Shown here: positions 56,498 through 64,000 of the stretch, piece after piece
How positions within the stretch are numbered: position 1 is the stretch's first letter
How the letters are laid out: the number at the start of each line of letters is the position of its first letter
Assembly (NCBI GenBank): GCA_022561385.1
Contig: JADFRG010000002.1
Location: 100,503 to 164,502, forward strand
Reading direction: 5' to 3'
Length of the DNA stretch: 64,000 bases
Source: Chloroflexota bacterium
Lineage (GTDB): Bacteria > Chloroflexota > Anaerolineae > Anaerolineales > E44-bin32
Notes under the pieces: generated by a model
The model's database searches: none
Told to the model about the DNA's origin: nothing
The model's input: only the letters and a program-made list of their open reading frames with translations
Position numbers and translations under genes: made by a program

Positions 56498-58546
56498 ATG
56501 TCTGAATTCAACCTGCGCGCACCTTATGAAGCCAGGGGAGACCAGCCGGCGGCCATCGCGCAATTGATCCGCGGACTGAATGAGGGATTCGAGCACCAGG
56601 TCTTGCTCGGCGCAACCGGAACGGGTAAGACGTTCACAATGGCCAGCGTGATCGTCGAGCAGCAACGTCCGACTCTTGTAATTGCCCACAACAAGACACT
56701 GGGGGCGCAACTGTACGCCGAGTTCAAGGACTTCTTCCCTGAAAATGCGGTCGAGTACTTCGTCTCGTATTATGACTACTACCAACCAGAAGCTTACGTA
56801 GCCAAACATGACTTGTATATCGCGAAGGAAACCGACATCAACGAGGAAATCGAGCGACTGAGGCTGTCGGCGACGGCCTCCGTCATCGCTCGACGCGATG
56901 TAATTGTAGTGGCCTCCGTATCCTGCATTTACGGCATCGGAAACCCGGAGGCCTATGGTCGCATCGTGATTCACCTGGAAAAGGGCCGCGTTTACCGGCG
57001 CGAGGCGTTGCTGCGCCAACTCGTTGAAAGCCACTATTCACGCAATGATTTGCAGCTCAGCCCGGGCAAATTTCGAGTGCGCGGGGATACGCTTGAGGTT
57101 GTCCCCGCCTACGAAGAGCGCGGCTTGCGAATCGGCTTCTTCGGCGACGAGATAGAACGCATCTCGCAGTTCGACATCGTCACCGGTGAGCTGCTTGCGG
57201 AAAAGGAGACCATCGAAATTTACCCCGCAAAACATTTCATCACGGAGGATGAGAAGCTCCAGGCCGCGATTCGCGACATAGAAGAGGAGTTATCCAGTCA
57301 GGTCCTGCAATTTAAACAGCAGGGGAAACAGCTGGAGGCTCAAAGACTCGAACAACGTACGAAATACGATCTGGAGATGCTGCGAGAGGTCGGATACTGC
57401 TCGGGCATCGAAAACTACTCACGCCACCTGGACCAGCGTCCGGCTGGATCATCGCCCTGGACCCTGATTGACTATTTTCCTCCTGACTTTCTGCTCATCA
57501 TAGACGAAAGTCACATGACTATCCCCCAAATTGGCGGCATGTACGCTGGGGACCGCTCCCGCAAGGAAACCCTGGTGCAATATGGCTTCCGCTTGCCGTC
57601 TGCCATAGATAATCGGCCCCTTTCGTTCGACGAATTCACCGCCCGGACGGGGCAGGTCGTTTACACCTCGGCCACTCCCCGAGCCTATGAACTCGAAGCG
57701 GCGAGTCAAATCGTTGAACAGATCATCCGTCCCACCGGGCTGGTTGATCCGGCGATAGAAGTTCGGCCGGTCGAGGGGCAAATTGATGATCTGATCGGTG
57801 AGATCAGGCAACGGACCGAGCTCGGTCAGCGCACATTGGTCACCACGCTTACTAAGCGGATGGCCGAAGACCTTTCCGATTATCTGCTTGAGCTCGGCAT
57901 GAAAGTTCATTACCTACATTCGGAAATAGACACCCTCGATCGGGTCGCGATACTTCGCGATCTCAGGCTCGGCGTGTTCGATGTTGTGGTGGGAATCAAC
58001 CTGCTCCGCGAGGGGCTTGATCTTCCGGAGGTGTCTCTGGTGGCCATCCTGGATGCGGACAAGGAGGGTTTTCTGCGCTCCACGACCTCGCTGGTTCAGA
58101 CCACCGGAAGGGCGGCTCGACACGTGGACGGGAAGGTCATCATGTATGCCGATGTGATGACCGATTCGATGAAGGCCGCCATCGACGAGACCAGTCGCCG
58201 TCGGGATAAGCAGATTCAATTTAATAAAGAACACGGCATCGAGCCAGCCAGCATCGTCAAGGCGGTGCGGGACCTCACGGACCTGGTAACGGCTCAAGCG
58301 CTGGCGGAGAGAAAGGCCGAGTATCGGGCCACGGCCCCGTTAGACATGCCCCGAGAGGAGCTGGCCCGGTTGATAAAACATCTGGAAAAGCAAATGCGCA
58401 GCGCGGCAGAGTCGATGGAATTTGAGAAAGCCGCCGTAATCAGGGATCAGATATTCGAGTTCCGACGAACTCTGGCCGATATGGACGATCTCCCCCCCTG
58501 GCAGCGGGTGCGCGCGATGTCAGGCGAAACCGAGGTTGAGTTGTAA
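56498..58546 (+). CDS. uvrB: Excinuclease ABC subunit B
   Basis: A 682-residue UvrB, the damage-verifying helicase of nucleotide excision repair. Walker A is [13 protein letters not shown], the beta-hairpin is [12 protein letters not shown], the DEAD-like motif is [11 protein letters not shown], helicase motifs V and VI follow ([29 protein letters not shown]), and the C-terminal UVR segment reads [13 protein letters not shown]. It starts 114 bases after the PHP gene. AGGAG lies 12 bases upstream of the ATG. Full length matches the family. Confidence 0.97.
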   Translation: MSEFNLRAPYEARGDQPAAIAQLIRGLNEGFEHQVLLGATGTGKTFTMASVIVEQQRPTLVIAHNKTLGAQLYAEFKDFFPENAVEYFVSYYDYYQPEAYVAKHDLYIAKETDINEEIERLRLSATASVIARRDVIVVASVSCIYGIGNPEAYGRIVIHLEKGRVYRREALLRQLVESHYSRNDLQLSPGKFRVRGDTLEVVPAYEERGLRIGFFGDEIERISQFDIVTGELLAEKETIEIYPAKHFITEDEKLQAAIRDIEEELSSQVLQFKQQGKQLEAQRLEQRTKYDLEMLREVGYCSGIENYSRHLDQRPAGSSPWTLIDYFPPDFLLIIDESHMTIPQIGGMYAGDRSRKETLVQYGFRLPSAIDNRPLSFDEFTARTGQVVYTSATPRAYELEAASQIVEQIIRPTGLVDPAIEVRPVEGQIDDLIGEIRQRTELGQRTLVTTLTKRMAEDLSDYLLELGMKVHYLHSEIDTLDRVAILRDLRLGVFDVVVGINLLREGLDLPEVSLVAILDADKEGFLRSTTSLVQTTGRAARHVDGKVIMYADVMTDSMKAAIDETSRRRDKQIQFNKEHGIEPASIVKAVRDLTDLVTAQALAERKAEYRATAPLDMPREELARLIKHLEKQMRSAAESMEFEKAAVIRDQIFEFRRTLADMDDLPPWQRVRAMSGETEVEL

Positions 58547-58654
58547 GGGAATCGTTAGCTAAAATTCGCGTCTAGACTGCTAGGATGATTGTCAAAGAGG
58601 CCCATTCTGAATGCGCCCTGATCGCGCATCAGACGGCTCCGGATCAGGACAATT

Positions 58655-58855
58655 ATGGAAACTGTCGAAGAAGCGATTTCGTCCGCGGTAGAGGCCATTG
58701 AACGCGGAGACCTGGGTCAGGGACGATCCACGCTGAGCTGGGTGGTGCGCGAGGATCCCAACAACCGCCTGGCGTGGGTATGGCTGGCAGCCTGCGTAGA
58801 GGAGGATGAAGCTCGCGACGAATGTTATCGCAGGGCCTCCCACGTTAAGGTCTAG
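58655..58855 (+). CDS. Small TPR-like protein
   Basis: A 66-residue protein with one TPR-like helix pair: IERGDLGQGRSTLSWVVREDP, then LAWVWLAACVEEDEARDECY. Short proteins with the same NNRLAWxWLAAC pattern are common in Chloroflexota. AGGA precedes the ATG. Function unknown. Confidence 0.65.
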   Translation: METVEEAISSAVEAIERGDLGQGRSTLSWVVREDPNNRLAWVWLAACVEEDEARDECYRRASHVKV

Positions 58856-58934
58856 CCAGAAACGAAGAACAATAATGATACTGATGCAGGGTCCGGTGGA
58901 CACGGATCGCATCCGACAAGGTGGGGGTATGTAA

Positions 58935-59120
58935 ATGAGTGTAGTTATTGTAGGAATAGTAATAGGGGTCATCTGCGGGTCGCTAATGACCGCAGCTTAT
59001 CTTGGTTTGTGTCTGAAAGAGCAGGAGCAGGACAGCCGCAGTTGGATCGATAGCGCGATCGAACGGGCCTTCACCGCGGTTGAGGATTCCCTGGTCGAAG
59101 AACCTCCCCCAAGAATTTAG
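58935..59120 (+). CDS. Small single-pass membrane protein
   Basis: A 61-residue protein with an N-terminal membrane segment (VVIVGIVIGVICGSLMTAAYLG) and an acidic amphipathic C-terminal helix. GGTGGGGG lies before the ATG. A very long hairpin (59153-59191) follows after 32 bases. Function unknown. Confidence 0.5.
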   Translation: MSVVIVGIVIGVICGSLMTAAYLGLCLKEQEQDSRSWIDSAIERAFTAVEDSLVEEPPPRI

Positions 59121-59152
59121 GTTTTCGCTAACGAAAAAGATATTGACAATAG

Positions 59153-59191
59153 GGGCTGCTCGTGTTTCCAAGGTGGAAGCACGAGCAGCCC
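59153..59191. repeat. Near-perfect 18-bp hairpin
   Basis: GGGCTGCTCGTG (59153-59164) pairs fully with CACGAGCAGCCC (59180-59191). The inner TTTCCA/TGGAAG region pairs with one G-T, leaving only the three-base loop AGG. It may terminate the upstream gene, although no T-run follows, or may be part of the mobile-element boundary that starts just downstream. Confidence 0.8.
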
Positions 59192-59198
59192 ATCTGCA

Positions 59199-59226
59199 TG
59201 GCGCCCCCGGCACGACTCGAACGTGC
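59199..59226 (-). pseudogene. tRNA 3'-end fragment (T-arm, acceptor strand and CCA)
   Basis: Read on the minus strand, GCACG-TTCGAGT-CGTGC makes a perfect T-arm (59226-59210). It is followed by CGGGGGC for the acceptor strand, a discriminator G and CCA at exactly tRNA spacing. The 5' part that should complete the cloverleaf is not there: the flanking bases do not fold into an anticodon arm of allowed size, and no GCCCCCG is found at the right distance. It is a partial tRNA, as is left at the edge of elements that insert into tRNA 3' ends. Confidence 0.65.
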
Positions 59227-59244
59227 AACCTGTAGTTCAGCAGG

Positions 59245-59395
59245 TAGGTATTGGGAAGGAGTATTCTCAGTACCTATCGAGCTGCCCCCTTCCGATTGCT
59301 ATTGGGCGCAGGTCCTATCGGGCTCCATCAGGTGCAGATCGATGACTGAGTAAGGGATGTGGGAGCTGGCCAGCTATCCGATGTCGAGCACGTGA
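59245..59395 (+). repeat. Structured repeat element A, copy 1
   Basis: A hairpin at 59245-59276 (13 pairs, six-base loop) leads into about 125 bases that match the reverse complement of 63068-63191 at roughly 85% by eye. The hairpin arm differs in sequence between the two copies, yet pairs in both. The element is followed directly by repeat B. Confidence 0.85.
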
Positions 59396-59408
59396 TCTTT
59401 GGGGTTTG

Positions 59409-59464
59409 GGCCTGCAATCAAAGGGGCGGGGAAGGGTTCTTAGGGCACGTGATCCTAAGTCACG
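59409..59464 (+). repeat. Direct repeat B, copy 1
   Basis: The segment starting GGCCTGCAATCAAAGGGGCG and ending GTGATCCTAAGTCACG recurs in the same orientation at 63017-63073. It ends in the palindrome CGTGA-N7-TCACG. Confidence 0.8.
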
Positions 59465-59633
59465 CCTGTCTGCCAATTCCAGCACTTCCCCCGCTTCGCG
59501 CGGCTTTAAGCTCTGATCGGGGGAATCAATCGACCGCCGGAAGTCAGCGTGGGGTCGTAGGCTGAGACTGAACGCAGATTGGGTTCCAAACGAACGGCGG
59601 CCTTCCTAGGGTAAACTTGCCGCTCGGCGCCCA

Positions 59634-60341
59634 ATGAAACCGCACACACTACGGCTAATCCCGTTCGCTAGTTTGCTGCTTGTGGGGCTGTTGTTGTCTG
59701 CCTGCGGCTCGAGTACTGAAGAGACAACCCCGACCGATACCGTCGAGCAGATTCAAACCGAGGCGGTCGCCACCTTCTCCGCCGGGCTGACCTCCACTGC
59801 CGTGGCCATACCGACAGCTACGCCCACGGCAACAGGGACACCGACATTGACCGCAACGAGTGCTCCCGCAGTAACCAACACTCCCTCTGCGACCGTCCCC
59901 GTGACGGTTCCCCCGAGTTCCTGTGAGGGGCTGGTGTTCGTTGCCGACGTGACCATTCCGGACAATACCACGATAGACCCGGGTGAAGAATTCACAAAGA
60001 CCTGGAAGGTTCGGAACAGTGGTACTTGTGTTTGGGAGGAGGATTTCGAGCTGAACTTCACCGGGGGCGAGGCTATGGGCGGCTCATCGGTTACGCTTGG
60101 GAGTGCGGTCCAGCCCGGGAACGAGGTCGATATCTCCGTCGACCTGACTGCACCCACTACGGCAGGGACTTACCGTGGCAACTGGCGCATGACTAATGCC
60201 GGCGGAACGTCTTTTGGCGACGAAATCTTCGTGCTCATCGTGGTCGGGACTGCAGCCGAGACTGCGACCCCAACCGCGACCACCGTATCAACTGCAACGC
60301 AAACTCCAACTGACTCACCCACAGAAACCGCCACGCCCTAG
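59634..60341 (+). CDS. Lipoprotein with Thr/Pro-rich linker and NBR1-type Ig domain
   Basis: A 235-residue exported protein. The lipobox LLLSACGS (Cys about 24) marks lipid anchoring by the Lgt pathway. A Thr/Ala/Pro linker follows to about residue 100, then an Ig-like domain of the NBR1 type (FTKTWKVRNSGTCVWEEDF, then GTYRGNWRMTNAGGTSFGD), then a second Thr-rich tail. Such domains are common in Chloroflexota surface proteins. It lies inside the segment bounded by the A/B repeats. Confidence 0.88.
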   Translation: MKPHTLRLIPFASLLLVGLLLSACGSSTEETTPTDTVEQIQTEAVATFSAGLTSTAVAIPTATPTATGTPTLTATSAPAVTNTPSATVPVTVPPSSCEGLVFVADVTIPDNTTIDPGEEFTKTWKVRNSGTCVWEEDFELNFTGGEAMGGSSVTLGSAVQPGNEVDISVDLTAPTTAGTYRGNWRMTNAGGTSFGDEIFVLIVVGTAAETATPTATTVSTATQTPTDSPTETATP

Positions 60342-60380
60342 TCGGCCGGGCGGAAAGTCCGCTATACGTCAGCGTTCCAG

Positions 60381-61562
60381 CTACAGGTGATCCTGGAAGA
60401 ATTCGACGGTTCGCTGCATCGCCTGGTCGAAGTAGGGTGAGAAGAAATTGTGTCCTCCGCCCTCATAAACGTAAAACTCGTACTCCTTTCCATTTCGGAG
60501 CAGGACCGCAGCCAGATCCTCTGAGTAGCGAATGTTCACGACTGGATCGTCCTGCGCGTGATGAAGCTGCAACGGACGATCCAGGAAACTGATATTTTCC
60601 GTGAGCGAAACAGCCTGCCAGTATCCTGTGGCGGTGTCCGGCCGGCCATACACCTCGAAGATTTCCAGCGATCTGCGTGGCGGGTCTGATTCGTCTTGTG
60701 TCGTTGGCGGCCGGTAGGTGTTGTCGTCGATCCCGTAGGTGGCGAAGTCGTCATAGCTGTACACGGCGCCACCAAAGATCACCCCGGCTTGAATGTCGGG
60801 TTCGATCAGCATCGCTCGGAGCACGAGGTTGCCCGCCATGCTGTGGCCCCACATCCCAATGCCTTGAGGGTCGACGATGTCCAGGGTTTGAAGGCTCTTG
60901 AGCGCAGCGATGGCATCGATGGTGTATCCGGGCGAGAAGTACGACCCTGTCGGTTGTCCCTCCGACTGCCCATGACCGCGGAAGTCAATCTTGAAGCACA
61001 CAAATCCGTTCCTGGCCAGATAATCGACATAGGCGGCATAGCGTTCCGTCGTTTGGTAGGTGTCTGGCGGGTTGTATCCGTGGTTGAAGACGATCGCCTT
61101 GAAGCCGGTGTCCGGCGGTTCTGTGTTCGGAATCGTCAGCAGGCCAAAGATTTTATTGCCTTCGGAAATGTAGCTAGCCAGATGCTGCTGATAGTAAAAA
61201 GTGGGCGTAAGCTCCTGCTCGAAGGTGATGGGACTCCCGCTGATTTCCAGGCTCCGCAGGTAGGGGATTGTGATTTCCTTGCCTACTTCGAAGACAACTT
61301 CCGTGGCGGTCGGGGTCAGTTGAACTGAGCTATTGGCTGACGCAGCCTGCGCAGTAGGCTCCGGAGGTTCGATTGGGTTGGGATGGTTGGCTGAAGCGAG
61401 CTCGTCGGCCCTGAGTCCCGTCGGCGGCGTGGAGGGGAGCGCCGCCATTCCGACAACCCCGGGCGCACTGCACGCAACCAACGTTGCCAGAAGAGACACC
61501 AATACGGCGGAAATGTGCTTTCGTGAGTCCAATCTGTCAAGCCCTCGTAGGTTCACAGACAA
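60381..61562 (-). CDS. Alpha/beta hydrolase lipoprotein
   Basis: A 393-residue exported hydrolase. The signal peptide ends in a lipobox (SLLATLVACS). The linker is Pro/Ala/Ser-rich, then the hydrolase fold: oxyanion segment VFNHGYNPPDTYQ, FRGHGQSEGQP, nucleophile Ser in GMWGHSMAGN, acid in HAQDDPVVN and the catalytic His in YEGGGHNF. The acyl or peptide substrate is unknown (acetylxylan, dienelactone or peptidase-type relatives). The start is TTG at 61562. A GTG two codons later is equally possible. Confidence 0.88.
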   Translation of the reverse strand: MSVNLRGLDRLDSRKHISAVLVSLLATLVACSAPGVVGMAALPSTPPTGLRADELASANHPNPIEPPEPTAQAASANSSVQLTPTATEVVFEVGKEITIPYLRSLEISGSPITFEQELTPTFYYQQHLASYISEGNKIFGLLTIPNTEPPDTGFKAIVFNHGYNPPDTYQTTERYAAYVDYLARNGFVCFKIDFRGHGQSEGQPTGSYFSPGYTIDAIAALKSLQTLDIVDPQGIGMWGHSMAGNLVLRAMLIEPDIQAGVIFGGAVYSYDDFATYGIDDNTYRPPTTQDESDPPRRSLEIFEVYGRPDTATGYWQAVSLTENISFLDRPLQLHHAQDDPVVNIRYSEDLAAVLLRNGKEYEFYVYEGGGHNFFSPYFDQAMQRTVEFFQDHL

Positions 61563-61871
61563 GCCGGACGCAAGCTTGAGCCGTGCATTTTACCTGTACT
61601 GTGTTCTCTCAGGAAATGGCTCGGCGGCCGGGATATGAGGTCTGTGGTCGACCTCAAGCGTTAAAGCAATGGCTTCTAAACTGAGGCTGGCTGCCTATTC
61701 CACCTCGTTGGCATTTAGGGCCATGTACGTGAGGCCGCATCTATCCTTCACAAGTCAGGGCATGGTAGTATTGCGGCCCTTTTTCTCAGAGCGGATTCGG
61801 CCTCAGATGCTTCGCCTGCAGCAACTTTCCCCTGGATTTCTCCCTGTATTTGACCGGACCGATTCGGCTGA

Positions 61872-62993
61872 GTGAGCGAATCCCAAATGGATCTCATGGG
61901 CGGAATATGTAAGCGTGTAACGATCAGAGGCTTAGCCTTTGCGATGCTTCTGGTAGTGCTCGTCGGCTGCAGCCGCGCGCCCCCTGAGCCCAGTCCCTCT
62001 GCTCCAACGGACACGCCCCAGCCCCAAGAGCCAACCGAATCGGTGGAGCCGGCGGCCGCGGAGGCGACCGCGACAGTCACTTGGGTCCCAGCGGCCGAGG
62101 AGCTTGTGATCGAAGAGTATCCGGTTCCGCAGGGCTCCCGTCCGCACGACGTGGCGCCGGCTCCAGATGGAACCGTCTGGTACACGGCTCAGCGCCTCGG
62201 CGAACTCGGCCGCCTCGATCCCAGCACCGGAGTGACTGATCGCATTCCGTTGGGCAGCGGTTCGGCACCACACGGAGTGATCGTAGGCCCCGATGGCGCG
62301 CCGTGGATCACCGACAGTGGTCTGAATGCGATCGTTCGCGTCGACCCAGCTACGCATGCGGTCCAAGTTTTCCCACTCCCGTCCGGAGGCAATGCAAACA
62401 TCAACACCGCTGCCTTTGACCGCAACGGAGTACTCTGGTTCACCGGCCAAAACGGTGTGTACGGGCGCCTCGACCCCGCTGACGGTTCGGTGGAGGTGTT
62501 CGACGCACCGCGCGGTCGCGGCCCATACGGCATTGCTTCGACCCCGGATGGCGCGATTTATTACGCTTCCCTGGCGGGCAACTACGTCGGCGGCCTGGAT
62601 CCCTTTACCAGCAGAGTAACCGTTCTGGAGCCCCCCACGGCAGGTCAGGGAGCGCGCCGGGTCTGGTCCGATTCGAAGGGCAGGCTCTGGGTCAGCGAGT
62701 GGAATGCAGGGCAGCTGGCGATGTACGATCCTTCAACTTCCACCTGGCAGGAGTGGCGGCTGCCTGGCGACAACCCGATGCCCTATGCGGTGTATGTGGA
62801 CGAGCTCGACCTGGTGTGGCTGAGCGACTTCGGAGCCAATGCCATCGTGCGGTTTGATCCCTCCAGCGAATCCTTCGACGTCCTTGAGCTACCAAGCGCC
62901 GGCGCCAACGTAAGGCAGATTCTCGGCCGGGACGGCGAGATCTGGGGCGCCGAATCCGGAACGGACAAACTGGTCGTCGTGCGCAGCCCTTGA
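61872..62993 (+). CDS. Lipoprotein with Vgb-type six-bladed propeller
   Basis: A 373-residue exported protein. The lipobox is LVVLVGCS. After a Pro/Glu-rich linker it has repeated blades such as SRPHDVAPAPDGTVWYT, SAPHGVIVGPDGAPWITDSG and GRGPYGIASTPDGAIYYA, the pattern of the virginiamycin B lyase/SMP-30-like propellers. Whether it is a lyase is not clear; most family members in environmental genomes are not antibiotic enzymes. The GTG at 61872 opens the frame. ATGs at codons 6 and 9 are alternatives and give a more typical signal peptide. Confidence 0.85.
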   Translation: MSESQMDLMGGICKRVTIRGLAFAMLLVVLVGCSRAPPEPSPSAPTDTPQPQEPTESVEPAAAEATATVTWVPAAEELVIEEYPVPQGSRPHDVAPAPDGTVWYTAQRLGELGRLDPSTGVTDRIPLGSGSAPHGVIVGPDGAPWITDSGLNAIVRVDPATHAVQVFPLPSGGNANINTAAFDRNGVLWFTGQNGVYGRLDPADGSVEVFDAPRGRGPYGIASTPDGAIYYASLAGNYVGGLDPFTSRVTVLEPPTAGQGARRVWSDSKGRLWVSEWNAGQLAMYDPSTSTWQEWRLPGDNPMPYAVYVDELDLVWLSDFGANAIVRFDPSSESFDVLELPSAGANVRQILGRDGEIWGAESGTDKLVVVRSP

Positions 62994-63016
62994 GGCTGGA
63001 TTGGCGCGGGTGCGCA

Positions 63017-63073
63017 GGCCTGTAATTCAAAGGGGCGGGGGTCGGTTTTCAGGTCGGTGATCCTAAGTCACGT
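63017..63073 (+). repeat. Direct repeat B, copy 2
   Basis: Same orientation as 59409-59464, sharing the AAAGGGGCGGGG core and the GTGATCCTAAGTCACG end. It overlaps the start of element A copy 2 by six bases. Confidence 0.8.
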
Positions 63074-63216
63074 GCTCAACATTGGTAGTCGGCCAGCACC
63101 CACATCCCCTACTCATTCATCGTTCAGCACCTGATGGAGCCCTATAGGACCTGTTCCCAATAGCAACCGGACGGGGGCAGCTAGATAGGTTATGAGAACG
63201 GGCATTCTCGTAACCT
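63068..63216 (-). repeat. Structured repeat element A, copy 2 (inverted)
   Basis: About 124 bases (63068-63191) match copy 1 in reverse complement, and a hairpin of 12 pairs with a six-base loop follows at 63187-63216. The segment between the two A copies carries three exported-protein genes. No gene is recognised in 62994-63372, where this lies. Confidence 0.85.
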
Positions 63217-63317
63217 GTCTTGAGCTCGATAACACGAATTCACGGCACGTCGAGGCCGGGTCCGCTCAAGGTAACACCTCTCCAGGGCATTGGGCACTGC
63301 CTCATTCCGGAGGAGAG

Positions 63318-63384
63318 TGTTACCCATGTCCTCAGACAATGTGTTACCTATGTCCTTAGAATATTCTGTTACCTATGTCCCCGA
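63318..63384 (+). repeat. Three tandem TGTTACC-ATGTCC units
   Basis: TGTTACC begins at 63318, 63342 and 63367, each followed by C/TATGTCC and a variable few bases, a 24-25 base period. An inverted GGTAACA is at 63270. Iterated short motifs like these are found at the ends of IS21- or IS481-type elements; no transposase gene is present. Confidence 0.7.
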
Positions 63385-63858
63385 ACGGTTCAGAATTCTT
63401 TTCATAATCACTGCAGGACTTGCTCGATATTCGGGCCGCTCGACCTCTGCCCAACCAAGTCCTGCATAGAGCCGTTCGGTCTCGCTATGGCGAGTGTATA
63501 GGTACAACTCCCTGATTCCGAGTCGGCGAGCCTCATCAGCCCCGGCCTCTACAAGAAGCGAACCTACGCCCTTTCGCCTGCTGGCCTTAGGCACAAACAG
63601 AGTCCCTAGCCAGTGCTCGTATTGCGGACGAATCTCGACCTCCCGCATCTTAAGACTTACCGTACCTATCGGCTCCCCATGCCCAAGTGCAACCAATGCT
63701 AGGGGCAATCTATCTCTGCGGAGCCGTTCCCGCAGATTGTCAGCCATTCCTTCAACGGAGCCGTCTGGAGAGCGATGTCCCCACTCATCAAACAATCACT
63801 TTGCGAGGACAGGGATTGCGTCTGGATGATCCGCTAGATAATCAACCCTGAAATGCAT
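63373..63858 (-). pseudogene. GNAT N-acetyltransferase with in-frame TGA
   Basis: From the ATG at 63858 (MHFRVDYLADHPDAIPVLAK) the frame reads a TGA at 63798-63796, then continues as a normal GNAT: LFDEWGHRSPDGS, LFVPKASRRKGVGSLLVEA, LYLYTRHSETERLYAGLGW. Alignment to the usual family start makes the TGA likely to be a former Trp codon (TGG). A TTG right after the stop could still initiate a 140-residue shorter protein without the first strand. The last codons and stop lie within the third TGTTACC repeat. Probably inactive, or a sequencing error. Confidence 0.7.
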
Positions 63859-63873
63859 CTTGAGTATTTGGAT

Positions 63874-63915
63874 GCCTAACGGCTGCGAGCTGCCTGTCCT
63901 GGCGTAGCCGCCAGG
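63874..63915 (-). repeat. Hairpin and GTTAGGC box upstream of the GNAT
   Basis: A perfect 7-bp hairpin (CCTGGCG-TAGC-CGCCAGG, 63898-63915) lies next to GTTAGGC on the minus strand (63880-63874), 15 bases before the GNAT ATG. GTTAGGC fits an integron core consensus, but no inverse core partner is seen, so it is recorded only as a short repeat-like region. Confidence 0.3.
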
Positions 63916-64000
63916 CTAGGCCAGGGAGCGGCCGAGGATCGCTTCCTCACTAGGCCTGCCGGGATCCCGCATTGCCATTGTCTCTTGCTTTTGCCGCAGC

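Larger units (their letters stand above)
59121..59633. other. 513-base region of hairpins and repeats, no gene
   Basis: No convincing gene. From left to right it holds the 18-bp hairpin at 59153-59191, the tRNA 3'-end fragment at 59199-59226, a small hairpin at 59228-59245, the structured repeat element A (59245-59395) and repeat B (59409-59464). Confidence 0.7.

Noticed and set aside
63318..63384. CRISPR array
   Set aside because: The units are only 24-25 bases apart with no spacers of constant length and no cas gene is present.
63796..63798. TGA decoded as selenocysteine or Trp
   Set aside because: No selenocysteine element follows, acetyltransferases of this family have no Sec, and many genes here end in TGA.
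63874..63915. Integron attC site
   Set aside because: GTTAGGC fits the core, but no RYYYAAC partner is found in the next 120 bases and there is no integrase with the attC-specific features.

Overview
The window is a moderately GC-rich chromosomal segment from a bacterium that looks like an environmental Chloroflexota (Anaerolineae or a relative). This is an inference from gene content: single-membrane lipoproteins with Thr/Pro-rich linkers, an NBR1-type Ig lipoprotein, membrane-anchored YvcK, strings of YfhO/GT-C membrane proteins, an MFS-spermidine synthase fusion, an archaeal-type phosphoglycerate mutase and tiny TPR proteins. No rRNA and no intact tRNA gene was found.

Layout. 1-1095: ribosomal S6/S18 genes and the start of a SurA-like foldase (minus). 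1310-5109: sugar phosphomutase, TatD nuclease, polyprenyl diphosphate synthase and uracil phosphoribosyltransferase, tightly packed (plus). 5155-10562: Ser/Thr kinase, pgk, gap and yvcK (minus). 10674-12613: an internally deleted MalK-type ATPase and apgM (plus). 12948-23879: seven overlapping membrane-protein genes (minus) that include a tandemly duplicated two-gene YfhO module. 23894-27003: a zinc-ribbon coiled-coil protein and a membrane-anchored NACHT/HEAT-like protein (plus). 27006-35283: yggU-yggT-yggS-pgeF, MogA/MoaB, a PHP-AlbA_2 fusion, a response regulator, lon and hsp20 (minus). 35530-36184: a cNMP-binding protein and a small protein (plus). 36313-44851: ABC-2 transporter with a SpoIIM-like permease tail, lgt, CDP-alcohol transferase, ftsK, a GAF sensor and a GNAT. 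44857-47209: an exported-domain protein, purine nucleoside phosphorylase and a degenerate XerC. 47518-51416: coxB-coxA-ctaB followed by a STAS/HATPase switch. 51934-58546: ACT protein, DegV, PolX, a PHP protein and uvrB.

58655-64000 is different: two tiny genes, a very long hairpin, a tRNA 3'-end fragment and a structured repeat element, then three exported-protein genes, then the same repeat again (part inverted, part direct), IS-like tandem repeats and a GNAT gene with an in-frame stop. It reads as a mobile or recombination-prone segment.

The strongest unusual signal is coxA. It aligns by eye along its length with cytochrome oxidase subunit I and keeps the heme-ligand histidines, but it has lost two of the three CuB histidines, the cross-linked Tyr and the Glu/Lys proton-path residues, while its partner coxB keeps every CuA ligand. 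Other good leads are the repeat-bounded cassette at 59.2-63.2 kb, the catalytically stripped XerC, the MalK-type gene missing its nucleotide-binding core, and two strong promoters placed so close to start codons that the mRNAs should be leaderless.
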